DNA of 29,027 bases, taken from positions 1-29,027 of the forward strand of contig JAGCSE010000239.1 of NCBI GenBank assembly GCA_017964325.1, given 5' to 3'. The notes beneath the pieces are model-generated. The model searched no databases, was not told where the DNA came from, and saw nothing but the letters and a program-made list of their open reading frames with translations. The translations under genes were made by a program, and so were the position numbers. The DNA is from Victivallales bacterium. Its GTDB lineage: Bacteria > Verrucomicrobiota > Lentisphaeria > Oligosphaerales > Oligosphaeraceae. Of this stretch, positions 8,319-16,776 are shown one piece after another; the stretch's first letter is position 1; every line of letters begins with the position of its first letter.

Positions 8319-9326
8319 ATGTTGTCTGTTCGTGATTTGACAGTTCAATTCGACACGGATGAAGGTCGGCTGCAAGCTGCGACCCATGTGTCGTTTGACT
8401 TGGCGACAGGCGGCACGTTGGGCTTGGTTGGCGAATCGGGCTGTGGCAAATCCGTTTCCGCGATGAGCATCCCGCGTCTGATTCCGCAGCCGCCCGGGCA
8501 TATCATGTCAGGCGAGATTCTGCTAGATGATGTTGATTTGCTGAAACTTCCGATATCGGAAATGCGCAAGGTGCGCGGTCGTGACATCGGCGTGATTTTT
8601 CAGGAGCCAATGACGGCGCTGTCGCCGTTGCATCGCATTGGCGACCAATTGGCGGAAGTCGTGCAACTGCATGAAAAGCGTTCAAAAAAGGAGACGCGGG
8701 AGCTTTGCCTGGAATGGCTGGATAAAGTCGGCATTCCGGATGCGGAGAAGCGGATGGATGCGTTTCCGTTCGAACTGTCAGGCGGAATGCGGCAGCGCGT
8801 CATGATCGCGATGGCGTTGATCATGCAGCCTAAACTGATTATCGCGGATGAGCCGACGACGGCGCTGGATGTGACGATTCAGGCTCAGATTCTCGATTTG
8901 CTGCGTGCCATCAAGGCGAAGGATTCGTCGTTATTGCTGATAACGCACGACATGGGCGTGATTTGGGAGATGTGTGACGAAATGGTCGTCATGTACGCCT
9001 CCCGTGTCGTTGAATCGGGGCCTGTGAAGGAATTGTTCAAGGAGCCGCATCATCCTTATACGGAGGGGCTTCTGAAGTCGATTCCAGGCTTGTCATCAGG
9101 GCAGGAACGGCTTCCGCACATACCTGGGCAGGTTCCGAGTTTGCTGAAGTTGCCGAAAGGCTGTTCGTTTGCGGACCGCTGTCCGTATGCGATGGAGCGT
9201 TGCCGTGCGGAACAGCCGCCGCTGATGACGGATGGGAAGCGGCGGGTGGCTTGCTTCCGCAGAGGAGATGCATCGGCGGCGTTCCCGCAGGCGGTTGTGA
9301 GCGAGATGGATGCGGCACATCATTAA
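8319..9326 (+). CDS. Peptide/nickel-type ABC transporter ATPase (OppD/DppD family)
   Basis: ATP-hydrolysing subunit of an oligopeptide- or dipeptide-type importer, acting on the cytoplasmic face of the membrane. In the 335 residues are Walker A GESGCGKS (38-45), Q-loop (Q95), ABC signature LSGG (153-156), Walker B with DEPT (177-180) and the H-loop His in ITHDMG. The C-terminal oligopeptide-transport extension (IPGQVPSLLKLPKGC followed by spaced Cys residues) marks the OppD/DppD/OppF group; such Cys clusters often bind iron-sulfur. AGGAG at 8304-8308 supports the ATG at 8319. Unusually, no permease, binding protein or second ATPase accompanies it within the window; the next gene is an epimerase. 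The substrate cannot be told; recycled muropeptides would suit the murF context but this is inference. Confidence 0.92.
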   Translation: MLSVRDLTVQFDTDEGRLQAATHVSFDLATGGTLGLVGESGCGKSVSAMSIPRLIPQPPGHIMSGEILLDDVDLLKLPISEMRKVRGRDIGVIFQEPMTALSPLHRIGDQLAEVVQLHEKRSKKETRELCLEWLDKVGIPDAEKRMDAFPFELSGGMRQRVMIAMALIMQPKLIIADEPTTALDVTIQAQILDLLRAIKAKDSSLLLITHDMGVIWEMCDEMVVMYASRVVESGPVKELFKEPHHPYTEGLLKSIPGLSSGQERLPHIPGQVPSLLKLPKGCSFADRCPYAMERCRAEQPPLMTDGKRRVACFRRGDASAAFPQAVVSEMDAAHH

Positions 9327-9362
9327 TACTTGTAAAACATATATATAGGATGAAGATTGACA

Positions 9363-10490
9363 ATGAGAACAAGACATTTTGGCATGTTGTTTGTTTGCTT
9401 GGCCACGGCGGTGTTCTGCTCATGCGCATCATTGAAAAAAACGGTCCGGATGCCCGTGAAGGATTTCTTCACGTTGAAGGACGGTCGTGTCGCGAAGCTA
9501 TACACATTAAGCAACGGGAAGGGGTTAGAGGCGAAAATTACAGATATGGGTGGGGCGTTAGTGTCTCTGATCACGGTGGATCGGCACGGCAATCCGATTG
9601 ATGTCGTATTGGGGCATGAAAAGCCAGAAGCGTACGAAGGCAACGGCCCGTTCATGGGGGCGCAAATCGGTCGTTATGCGAATCGCATTACGGGGGCTGC
9701 TATCACGTTGGACGGCAAGAAATACGAACTTGTCATGAATGAAAAAGGGCGCGGCAATACGCTGCATGGCGGTTTGTGTTTTGGACAACGTCACTTGTGG
9801 GAGGCGACGCCGATTGATGCTGCGACGCTCAAGCTCAGACTTGTCAGTCCCGATGGCGAGGCTGGCTTCCCCGGCACGTTGACCGTTGAATTGACCGTCC
9901 ATCTGACTGATGCGAATGAATTAGAGTTTTCGTATGATGCGACGACGGACAAGCCGACGGTTGTCTGTTTGACGAACCACATTTATTTTAATTTAAATGG
10001 TTGCATGGTAACTGATTGCAATCATCATGAAGTCTGGTCTCACGCATACGGCCATACGGAGGTTGACAAGAATCTTTCGGCGACGGGACGGACGCTGTCG
10101 GTTGCAGATTCGCCATTTGATCTGCGGAATGGGCGGACATTCGAGTCCATTTATGCTGATAAACGTCTGCCGATTGCATTTGACGACAACTTTGTCATTG
10201 CGAACGAGGCGGGCAATTTCCAGAAGAAGGTGTTCCGCGTGTTGTCGCATCGTACGGGCGTGCAGATGGAATTGGATACGGATCAGCCTGGCGTGCAGTT
10301 CTATATGGGGCATTGGATGGGTGCGATGAACGGCAAATACGGCGTCAAGTACAAACAGAACGGTGCGTTCTGCCTTGAGCCGCAGCTCTGGCCCGATTCG
10401 CCAAACCATGATGATTTTCCGAACGCCCGCCTGAATCCAGGCGAGCATTACCGCCATCATTCCGTCTATCGCTTCAGCGTAGTGAAATGA
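9363..10490 (+). CDS. galM: Aldose 1-epimerase (mutarotase), predicted lipoprotein
   Basis: Interconverts alpha and beta anomers of galactose, glucose or related aldoses. The 375-residue protein begins with a basic and then hydrophobic signal ending in a likely lipobox, FCSC, around residues 19-22, so it is predicted to be lipid-anchored and periplasmic. Catalytic candidates match the GalM family: H135 in LHGG, H206 in NHIYF, and the general base E339 in CLEPQ. Start: AGGA at 9347-9350 could serve the TTG at 9357 or the ATG at 9363; the ATG is chosen but the difference is two residues. A periplasmic mutarotase fits breakdown of imported glycans; GH95 and GH42 genes lie downstream. Gap to the ATPase gene is 36 bases. 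Confidence 0.92.
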   Translation: MRTRHFGMLFVCLATAVFCSCASLKKTVRMPVKDFFTLKDGRVAKLYTLSNGKGLEAKITDMGGALVSLITVDRHGNPIDVVLGHEKPEAYEGNGPFMGAQIGRYANRITGAAITLDGKKYELVMNEKGRGNTLHGGLCFGQRHLWEATPIDAATLKLRLVSPDGEAGFPGTLTVELTVHLTDANELEFSYDATTDKPTVVCLTNHIYFNLNGCMVTDCNHHEVWSHAYGHTEVDKNLSATGRTLSVADSPFDLRNGRTFESIYADKRLPIAFDDNFVIANEAGNFQKKVFRVLSHRTGVQMELDTDQPGVQFYMGHWMGAMNGKYGVKYKQNGAFCLEPQLWPDSPNHDDFPNARLNPGEHYRHHSVYRFSVVK

Positions 10491-10503
10491 TTGTTTTTTA
10501 TGA

Positions 10504-10550
10504 CACCACAGATCAGATAGATTCAACAGATTGCCTCGCCGCCGTCGCTC
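10504..10550 (+). repeat. Dispersed intergenic repeat, copy B
   Basis: CACCACAGATC followed by ATTCAACAGATTGCCTCGCC and GCCGTCGC. It resembles copy C at 18915-18958 (CACCACAGATTAAACAGATT, then CTTGCCGCCGT). Both start just after a stop codon. The rest of the gap to etfB is an AT-only stretch that runs into the etfB start. Confidence 0.55.
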
Positions 10551-10582
10551 TGAAGGCACAATTGTAAATTATTAATTATGAA

Positions 10583-11359
10583 TTGAAAATAGCCGTTTGT
10601 TTAAAGCAAGTTCCCGATACGGCGGCGATGCAGTTGGATCCAGTGACGCATACGTTGCGCCGCGATGGTGTGAAGGCCGTGCTGAATCCACTGGATGAAT
10701 TTCCGCTGGAGGCGGCCATCCGCTTGAAACACGCCGTCGGTGGAACTGTGACTGCGTTCACAATGGGGCCGCCGCAGGCGGATGCCGTTCTGCGGAGGGC
10801 GGTTGCGATGGGAGCCGACGAGACGATATTGCTGTCATGCCGCGAGTTCGCAGGTTCTGACACATGGGCGACGTCGTTGAATCTGGCGGCGGCGTTGCGG
10901 AAGCATGGACCGTTCGATGTCATTCTGTGCGGCAAACAGGCGACGGATGGCGATACGGCGCAGATTGGTCCAGCATTGGCAGCGCATTTGGATATTGCGC
11001 AAATAACGTATGTTACAAATATTATGGTTTGTGAAGACGGTCGTTTGGAAGTGCATCGGATGATGGATGATGGCACGGCTGTGCTGTTGGTGAAGCCACC
11101 CGTCGTGCTAACGGTGCTTAAGGAAGCGAACGAGCCTGGCTTCCCGTCATTGGCGGGTTATGTGACGGCGCTGGGGACGGAACCGACGCTGGAAACGGCT
11201 GAATCGTTGGGCATAGCAGTGGCGGACACGGGGTTGAAAGGGTCACCGACGCGCGTCGCAAAAGTCAGCGTACCAGAGATTTCGCGCAATCGTCGTGTTA
11301 TTTCGGGAACGTTGGACGAATGCACGGCACAGTTTTTGGCGGAGTTAAAGAAAGGGTAG
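10583..11359 (+). CDS. etfB: Electron transfer flavoprotein beta subunit
   Basis: Beta subunit of the FAD/AMP-binding electron carrier that moves electrons between dehydrogenases and quinone or ferredoxin partners. The 258-residue protein starts with KIAVCLKQVPDT, the canonical EtfB opening, and has CGKQATDGDTAQIGP at 116-130, the nucleotide-binding segment; the DGDTAQxGP form is frequent in anaerobe-type, sometimes bifurcating, ETFs. An LKEANEPGFPSL segment and a C-terminal GSPTRV also fit. The start must be TTG at 10583: the frame closes at a TAA (10565-10567) and no other start lies between. There is no Shine-Dalgarno, and an ATG at 10578 opens only ATG-AAT-TGA in another frame. The partner EtfA is absent from the window; a GH95 gene follows after 17 bases, an unusual neighbour. 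Confidence 0.92.
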   Translation: MKIAVCLKQVPDTAAMQLDPVTHTLRRDGVKAVLNPLDEFPLEAAIRLKHAVGGTVTAFTMGPPQADAVLRRAVAMGADETILLSCREFAGSDTWATSLNLAAALRKHGPFDVILCGKQATDGDTAQIGPALAAHLDIAQITYVTNIMVCEDGRLEVHRMMDDGTAVLLVKPPVVLTVLKEANEPGFPSLAGYVTALGTEPTLETAESLGIAVADTGLKGSPTRVAKVSVPEISRNRRVISGTLDECTAQFLAELKKG

Positions 11360-11376
11360 GGGCGTTGGAGGTGTCC

Positions 11377-13791
11377 ATGAAGAAGAATCAGTCGATATGG
11401 CGAGACCGACCAGGCGAGTTTTTCACGGATGCGTTGCCGTTGGGCAATGGTTCCTTGGGGGCGATGGTATATGGTGGCATTGAGAACGAACTTTTGGAGT
11501 TGAACATCGATACGCTGTGGTCAGGCGTGCCGCGTATCTATACGGTGCCGCAGGCACGTGAAACATTGCCGGAAATCCGTCATGCACTGCTCGTTGAGCA
11601 TGATTGGTCGAAAGCGAGCCAATTGTGTAAAAAACTACAGGGGCCGCATACGGAAAAGTATCAACCGCTTGGGGCGTTGCGGTTGCATTTCCTATCGACG
11701 GACGATGCAAGTAACTATCGTCACGAACTTTCGTTGAGTGATGCGCAGGTGACGACGAGCTATCGACAGGGCGTTGCCGCCATTCGTCGTGAGACGTTTA
11801 TCAGCAATCCCGACCAAGTATTGGTCATGAAAATTACGTCTGATTTGCCAGAAAATCTTGATTTGGATATTGTTGTAGATAGCCAGCTTCTAGGCGGGGG
11901 GAAGGCGGAGAAGAATGAAATCGTATATAACGGTCGTGCCCCCAGTCATGCGAGCCATGAGAATACGCTGGAATGGGATGAAGCGAATGGAATGCGCTTC
12001 ACCATCCATGCGTGTGTGAAGACGGTCGGCGGCACGGTCAAAGCGGAGGAAAGTGTGCTGCATATCCGCCATGCGACGGAAATTGTCATTTTGCTTTCGG
12101 CGGCGACGAGTTTCAATGGCTATGCGAAGCATCCCATCCAGACAGGCAAGGATTGCGAGAAGATTGCCGCCAGTATATTAAGAAAGGCGAAATCAAAGTC
12201 GTATGACGATTTGTTGAGCCGTCACCGTTCCGATTATCTGGCGTTGTATTCGCAATGCCATTTGGATTTGGGCGAGTCTGGACAGGAATCAAAACCATTG
12301 GAACAGCGGTTGAAAGAGTTCGACGGTACAAACGACCTGCCGTTGGCGGCGCTGCTGTTCAACTATGGCCGCTATCTGATGATCAGTTGTTCTCGACCAG
12401 GGACGCAACCTGCTAATCTGCAAGGGATTTGGAATAATTCGATGCTGCCGCCGTGGTCGTCGAACTATACCATTAATATCAATACGGAGATGAACTACTG
12501 GCCAAACGGTCCTGCGAATATGCAGGATTGTGACGAACCGCTCATCCGCATGGTGGATGATTTGCGCAAGACAGGTGCGCTTGTGGCAAGCGTGAACTAC
12601 GGCTGCCGTGGGTGGGTGGCGCATCACAATACGGACTTATGGCGTCTGTCGTGTCCCGTTGGAGATTATGGCAACGGCAATCCCGTGTGGGCCAATTGGC
12701 CAATGGGCGGCGTCTGGCTGTGCATGAACCTGTGGGAACATTACGCCTTCAGCGGCGACATCGATTTCTTGAAGCGCAAAGTATGGCCCGCCATGAAAGG
12801 CGCGGCGCAGTTCGTTCTTGACTGGCTGGTTGAGGAGACACGCGACGGCAAGACTTATTTGGTGACAGCTCCATCGACCAGTCCTGAAAACACTTTTACG
12901 ACATCGGAGGGCGTATGCAGCGCCGTATGCGCGGCCTCGACAATGGATTTGGCGTTGATACGCGAACTCTTTGCAAACTGCCGACTTGCGGCGACCATTC
13001 TGAATTTGGAAAAAGATGCGACCATCAAAGCGATTAATGCGGCGGAGCAGCGACTTCTGCCGTTTCAAATCGGTCGCCACGGTCAGTTGCAGGAATGGTC
13101 GTGGGATTGGGACAGCCCTGAAGACCATCACCGCCATGTCTCGCATCTTGTCTCCGTCTATCCAGGCAGGTTGATGACGTTTGAAGAAACGCCCGAACTC
13201 ATGAAAGCCGCTCGTCGCAGTTTGGAACTGCGTGGCGACGAAGCGACCGGCTGGTCGCTGGCGTGGAAGGTCTGCCTGTATGCGCGGTTTGGTGAAGGAG
13301 ACCACGCCTGGAACTTGATTTCCATGCTGTTACGCCTTGTGGAAGGCGGCACTAAGCCGCGCATGACGGGAGGCGGCGTGTATGCGAATATGTTCGACGC
13401 TTGTCCGCCGTTTCAAATCGACGGCAATTTCGGCGTGACGGCTGGCATCGCTGAAATGTTGGTACAGAGCCACTTGCAGATGCAGGATAAAGATGGGATG
13501 CCACACTGCATCATTAAACTGTTGCCCGCACTGCCGTCAGCTTGGCGTGAAGGCCGCGCTATTGGTTTGGGGGTGCGTGGTGGCGCGAAAATGGACATTT
13601 CTTGGCAGGATGGCCAGTTGAAGAAAGCCGTCCTGCGGAACGCGCATGACGGCGTGTTTCGAATACGTACGGACATCCCACTGTTGGTTACAAGAGGCGG
13701 AAAGACTGTGTCGGCGAGCTACGCGGATGGAATCTTCTCATTTGCGACATCTGGTAGCAGAGAATATGTTATTATTAGAAAAGAAGATTAA
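11377..13791 (+). CDS. Glycoside hydrolase family 95 (alpha-L-fucosidase or related)
   Basis: GH95 enzymes are inverting 1,2-alpha-L-fucosidases, with some acting on alpha-L-galactose. The 804-residue protein opens with the family N-terminal beta-domain (WRDRPGEFF, LPLGNGSLGAMV, ELNIDTLWSG). Residues matching the catalytic set of Bifidobacterium AfcA are N367 and N369 in NINTEMNYWP, E504 in SPENTF (probable general acid) and D682 in DGNFG. HHRHVSHL near residue 585 is also typical. All appear intact. No signal peptide is seen, so action on imported fucosylated oligosaccharides in the cytoplasm is likely. GGAGG at 11367-11371 lies 5 bases before the ATG at 11377; the in-frame ATG at 11320 would overlap etfB. 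The lgt gene follows after 6 bases. Confidence 0.92.
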   Translation: MKKNQSIWRDRPGEFFTDALPLGNGSLGAMVYGGIENELLELNIDTLWSGVPRIYTVPQARETLPEIRHALLVEHDWSKASQLCKKLQGPHTEKYQPLGALRLHFLSTDDASNYRHELSLSDAQVTTSYRQGVAAIRRETFISNPDQVLVMKITSDLPENLDLDIVVDSQLLGGGKAEKNEIVYNGRAPSHASHENTLEWDEANGMRFTIHACVKTVGGTVKAEESVLHIRHATEIVILLSAATSFNGYAKHPIQTGKDCEKIAASILRKAKSKSYDDLLSRHRSDYLALYSQCHLDLGESGQESKPLEQRLKEFDGTNDLPLAALLFNYGRYLMISCSRPGTQPANLQGIWNNSMLPPWSSNYTININTEMNYWPNGPANMQDCDEPLIRMVDDLRKTGALVASVNYGCRGWVAHHNTDLWRLSCPVGDYGNGNPVWANWPMGGVWLCMNLWEHYAFSGDIDFLKRKVWPAMKGAAQFVLDWLVEETRDGKTYLVTAPSTSPENTFTTSEGVCSAVCAASTMDLALIRELFANCRLAATILNLEKDATIKAINAAEQRLLPFQIGRHGQLQEWSWDWDSPEDHHRHVSHLVSVYPGRLMTFEETPELMKAARRSLELRGDEATGWSLAWKVCLYARFGEGDHAWNLISMLLRLVEGGTKPRMTGGGVYANMFDACPPFQIDGNFGVTAGIAEMLVQSHLQMQDKDGMPHCIIKLLPALPSAWREGRAIGLGVRGGAKMDISWQDGQLKKAVLRNAHDGVFRIRTDIPLLVTRGGKTVSASYADGIFSFATSGSREYVIIRKED

Positions 13792-13797
13792 AGAATA

Positions 13798-14565
13798 ATG
13801 AATCCAGTATTTTTACATATAGGTAGTTTGGAAATACGCTGGTATGGCATGATGATTGCGCTTGGCGTACTGGCGACGTATTGGCTTCAGGTGTGGCGGA
13901 GCAAACGCTATGGCATGAACGCGGACAACATTGCGGACATCACATTCTGGGGCTTGGTTGCGGGCATCATCGGGGCGCGAACACTCTATGTCATCCGCTT
14001 TTGGGATGAATATTTTGCAGACGGCAACTTGTTGGAAATCATCGCCGTATGGCATGGCGGACTTGTGTTTCAAGGTGGTTTCATCGCAGGATTCATAGCC
14101 GTCATCGTATATGCGAAGATTAAGAAATTGGACATTGGGGCGATTGGCGATTTACTGGCGGCTGCTCTGCCAGCCGGCCATGCGTTTGGAAGAATCGGAT
14201 GTCTTTTGAATAAATGCTGTTATGGCTTCCAACCATACGAAGGTTTCTGCGCGATTCATTATGAAAAGGGTGCGGCTGGATATTTTCCCGTTCAGGGCGT
14301 GGAATGCCTTGGCAACCTGTTGATTTGCGGGTTGGTACTGCTGTTGGAACGATTTGGAGTTGCAAAACGACGGCTGTTCATCATTTACATGATGGCTTAT
14401 ACGGTGTTGCGCTTCTGTGATGAATTTCTACGTGGCGACTATCCGGAAGAACAGGTCCATGCTGGGTTAACGCCCGCGCAGGTGATCTGCCTGTGGTTGC
14501 TGCCTGTGTTGGGATTGGCGTATGTCGCTGTCACTTGGTATAGCAAAAAGGAAAAGAAGGATTAA
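13798..14565 (+). CDS. lgt: Prolipoprotein diacylglyceryl transferase
   Basis: Inner-membrane enzyme that transfers diacylglycerol from phosphatidylglycerol to the lipobox Cys of prolipoproteins, the first step of lipoprotein maturation. The 255-residue protein has about seven hydrophobic segments, the HGG motif beginning at H86, and the Lgt signature region GHAFGRIGCLLNKCCYG around residues 127-143. That region has Cys residues where the E. coli form has N/E; this GRIGC...CCYG version is common outside Proteobacteria. A conserved RGD/Y segment near the end also fits. It would serve the GalM lipoprotein encoded nearby, among others. It starts 6 bases after the GH95 stop, so co-transcription is likely; only a weak purine-rich stretch precedes the ATG. 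Confidence 0.95.
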   Translation: MNPVFLHIGSLEIRWYGMMIALGVLATYWLQVWRSKRYGMNADNIADITFWGLVAGIIGARTLYVIRFWDEYFADGNLLEIIAVWHGGLVFQGGFIAGFIAVIVYAKIKKLDIGAIGDLLAAALPAGHAFGRIGCLLNKCCYGFQPYEGFCAIHYEKGAAGYFPVQGVECLGNLLICGLVLLLERFGVAKRRLFIIYMMAYTVLRFCDEFLRGDYPEEQVHAGLTPAQVICLWLLPVLGLAYVAVTWYSKKEKKD

Positions 14566-14572
14566 GACGATT

Positions 14573-14598
14573 GGGAGGGGCGCGCTCCTGCGCGACCG
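14573..14598 (+). repeat. GC-rich palindromic repeat, diverged single copy
   Basis: GGGAGGGGCGCGCTCCTGCG and the following bases differ from the perfect tandem pair at 27601-27650 at only about four of 26 positions. The core GGGAG...CTCC can form a short hairpin. It lies between the lgt stop and the Shine-Dalgarno of the pseudouridine synthase gene. Confidence 0.65.
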
Positions 14599-14615
14599 CA
14601 GTCAGGAGGCTGAAA

Positions 14616-15590
14616 ATGTGGGATGATGAAACGGCAGATAGGCAATTGACGGAATGCGTTGTGGGCGATGGCTTTCCAGAAGGCGTGCGAGTTGATTTGT
14701 TCCTCGCACGCCAGTTCGAGGAGTATTCGCGCGTCTTCTTCCAGAAATGTCTTGACCAAAACCGCGTATATTTGAACGGGCGGCCATGCCAACGTTCTTG
14801 TAAAGTATGGCCGGGCAATGTGTTGGAAATCGACTGGCCTCCTGCGCCGAACAAGACGCTTTCGCCCGAAAACATCCCGCTGGACATCATTATGGAGGAC
14901 GACGATGTCATCGTTTTGAACAAGCCGGCAGGGCTGGTCGTTCATCCCGCCCATGGAAATCTTACGGGCACGTTGGTGCAAGGTCTTCTTTATCATGATG
15001 AAGAAGCGTTTGAGGAGATGACGGACGACACCATGCGGCCAGGCATTGTCCATCGGCTTGACAAAGACACGTCTGGCGTGTTGGTTGTGGCGAAAAATAT
15101 GGAGGCCCGCAGTTATATGAAAGAAGTCTTCAAAGAGCATATCGTTGAAAAGACGTATCTTACGATTGTTCTTGGCGAATTTGGCGCGGTGACTGGCACG
15201 ATAGAGGGCAATATCGGGCGGCATCCGACAAACCGTCTGAAAATGGCGGTTTTGGAGGAGGGCGGCAAGCCTGCGATTACAAAATATCGCGTGTTGGCGA
15301 CAAGCAATGGCTGTTCGCTTATGGAAGTGCGCATCCTTACGGGGCGTACGCACCAGATTCGCGTGCATTTTTCGAATCTCAACCATCCCGTCTTGGGCGA
15401 TCCCGTCTATGGTGGCTGCCCGAAGCGCGTCCCGTATCTTGCTCCGCGGCAGATGCTTCACGCTTGGAAAATCGTTTTTCCGCATCCTCGCACGCATGTG
15501 ATGCGGCAGTACATGGCACCGCTTCCGGAGGATTTTCTGGAGGCACTGCGAAATTTGGATTTGCCAGTGATAACAGAGCATGAAGAATAG
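14616..15590 (+). CDS. RluA/RluD-family 23S rRNA pseudouridine synthase
   Basis: Converts specific uridines to pseudouridine in rRNA (RluD type) or related RNAs. The 324-residue protein has an N-terminal S4 RNA-binding region (RVDLFLARQF to about residue 75) and the catalytic domain with HRLDKDTSGVLVVAKN, where D149 is the catalytic Asp. The later GRTHQIRVH motif is also present. Length and layout match RluD, but the exact target uridine cannot be read from the sequence. AGGAGG at 14604-14609 lies 6 bases before the ATG at 14616 and fixes the start; the longer in-frame reading from TTG 14571 would run through the palindromic repeat. It is last in the etfB-GH95-lgt run. Confidence 0.94.
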   Translation: MWDDETADRQLTECVVGDGFPEGVRVDLFLARQFEEYSRVFFQKCLDQNRVYLNGRPCQRSCKVWPGNVLEIDWPPAPNKTLSPENIPLDIIMEDDDVIVLNKPAGLVVHPAHGNLTGTLVQGLLYHDEEAFEEMTDDTMRPGIVHRLDKDTSGVLVVAKNMEARSYMKEVFKEHIVEKTYLTIVLGEFGAVTGTIEGNIGRHPTNRLKMAVLEEGGKPAITKYRVLATSNGCSLMEVRILTGRTHQIRVHFSNLNHPVLGDPVYGGCPKRVPYLAPRQMLHAWKIVFPHPRTHVMRQYMAPLPEDFLEALRNLDLPVITEHEE

Positions 15591-15676
15591 CCGCCGCTTG
15601 AATGTTTGCACAATGATGCTAGCTTAATGACAATTTTTCCATTTTGAGTTTTCATACAAAACAAAGAGAGAAAATC

Positions 15677-16744
15677 ATGAAACACACCATTTTGTTCTGC
15701 CTTGCACTATTGGTCATCTCAAGCTTTGCGAAAGCTCAGGACGCCGCGCCCGTCCCACCGGCAAGAGCGAACTATGTCATTGTCACTGATACGGTTCCGG
15801 CGGACGGCAAGACGGATGTCGCTGACATGATACAGAAGCTCATCGATGACAATCCCAACCGCACAATCTATTTCCCTGATGGCGTTTATCTCCTCAGCCA
15901 CCCAATCGCGACGCCTGCCAAGCCATCGCTGAGCGTTGATTTGAAGCTCTCCAATTACGCCGTCCTGAAAGCGTCAAAGGACTGGAAGGAGCCGGAGGCC
16001 GTCGTACGCCTTGGCGGAAAAGTGCCTTTCAACGACATCCGCACCAACGGCAGCAACTATGGTCTGACAGGCGGCATCATTGACGGAAGCATGGTCGCCA
16101 ACGGCATTTCCATCGACAGCGGCCGTGAGACGAAAATCCGTGACGTATCCATCAAGCATACGAAGATTGGCATCCACATCAAGCGTGGCGCGAACAGCGG
16201 CTCGTCGGATTCGGACGTCATGAGCGTGAACATCGTCGGCAACAAGGCGCGCGATTCCATCGGCGTGCTGGTGGAAGGCTTTGACAACACATTGTCGAAC
16301 ATGCGCATCGCGGATGTGTATGTGGGGATCGACGTCCGCAGCGCGGGCAATTCGTTCCGCAACCTCCATCCGCTCTACACCTGCGGCTGGAACGATTACG
16401 GCGACAGCACGGGATTCTGGGATAGACGCGGAAATAATTGGTACAGCTTTTGTTACAGCGACCAGTTTGCCATCGGCTTCCATCTTTCCGGCTCCATCCA
16501 CAGCGTGTTCGACAGTTGTTACTGCTATTGGTACGCAGGTCGTGAACCGCATGAAATCGGAATCAAGTGCGATGATATGTTCAATTCCGTCTTCAATTCG
16601 TTCAAATGCCATTTCAACGGCAAGTCGCCGAAGAGCATCGTCTTGCAGGAAGGGAAGCCCGGCGGCCGAGGCGTGCTGCAATTCCTGCAGTTCGGCGGCC
16701 CGAACATCCAGGGCAAGGAATACGAGGCTTATTGGCGGAAATAA
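15677..16744 (+). CDS. Secreted right-handed beta-helix protein (pectate lyase/GH28-like)
   Basis: A 355-residue protein with a clear signal peptide (MKHTILFCLALLVISSFAKA, probable cleavage after AKA). The opening VTDTVPADGKTDVADMIQKL and TIYFPDGVYLL is the usual start of the pectate-lyase-3/GH28-like beta-helix fold. The middle holds repeating short strands with Asn, Asp and Ser turns (for example NIVGNKARDSIGVLVEGFDN), as in parallel beta-helices. I could not identify catalytic residues, so lyase, hydrolase or a non-catalytic binding role are all possible. The extra in-frame start at 15644 is rejected because it would bury the signal peptide. The GH42 gene start region overlaps its end, implying a shared transcript. 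Confidence 0.75.
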   Translation: MKHTILFCLALLVISSFAKAQDAAPVPPARANYVIVTDTVPADGKTDVADMIQKLIDDNPNRTIYFPDGVYLLSHPIATPAKPSLSVDLKLSNYAVLKASKDWKEPEAVVRLGGKVPFNDIRTNGSNYGLTGGIIDGSMVANGISIDSGRETKIRDVSIKHTKIGIHIKRGANSGSSDSDVMSVNIVGNKARDSIGVLVEGFDNTLSNMRIADVYVGIDVRSAGNSFRNLHPLYTCGWNDYGDSTGFWDRRGNNWYSFCYSDQFAIGFHLSGSIHSVFDSCYCYWYAGREPHEIGIKCDDMFNSVFNSFKCHFNGKSPKSIVLQEGKPGGRGVLQFLQFGGPNIQGKEYEAYWRK

Positions 16745-16776
16745 TGCTCATGGCTAAAAGCCTAGTGGAGAATAAT

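Noticed and set aside
9200..9601. A 133-residue + strand ORF across the ATPase/galM junction
   Set aside because: It overlaps two well-supported genes in another frame and has no family features.
14562..15611. A 349-residue minus-strand ORF opposite the pseudouridine synthase
   Set aside because: The + strand carries the S4 region, the RLDKDTSG catalytic motif and a good Shine-Dalgarno; the antisense frame has none of these.
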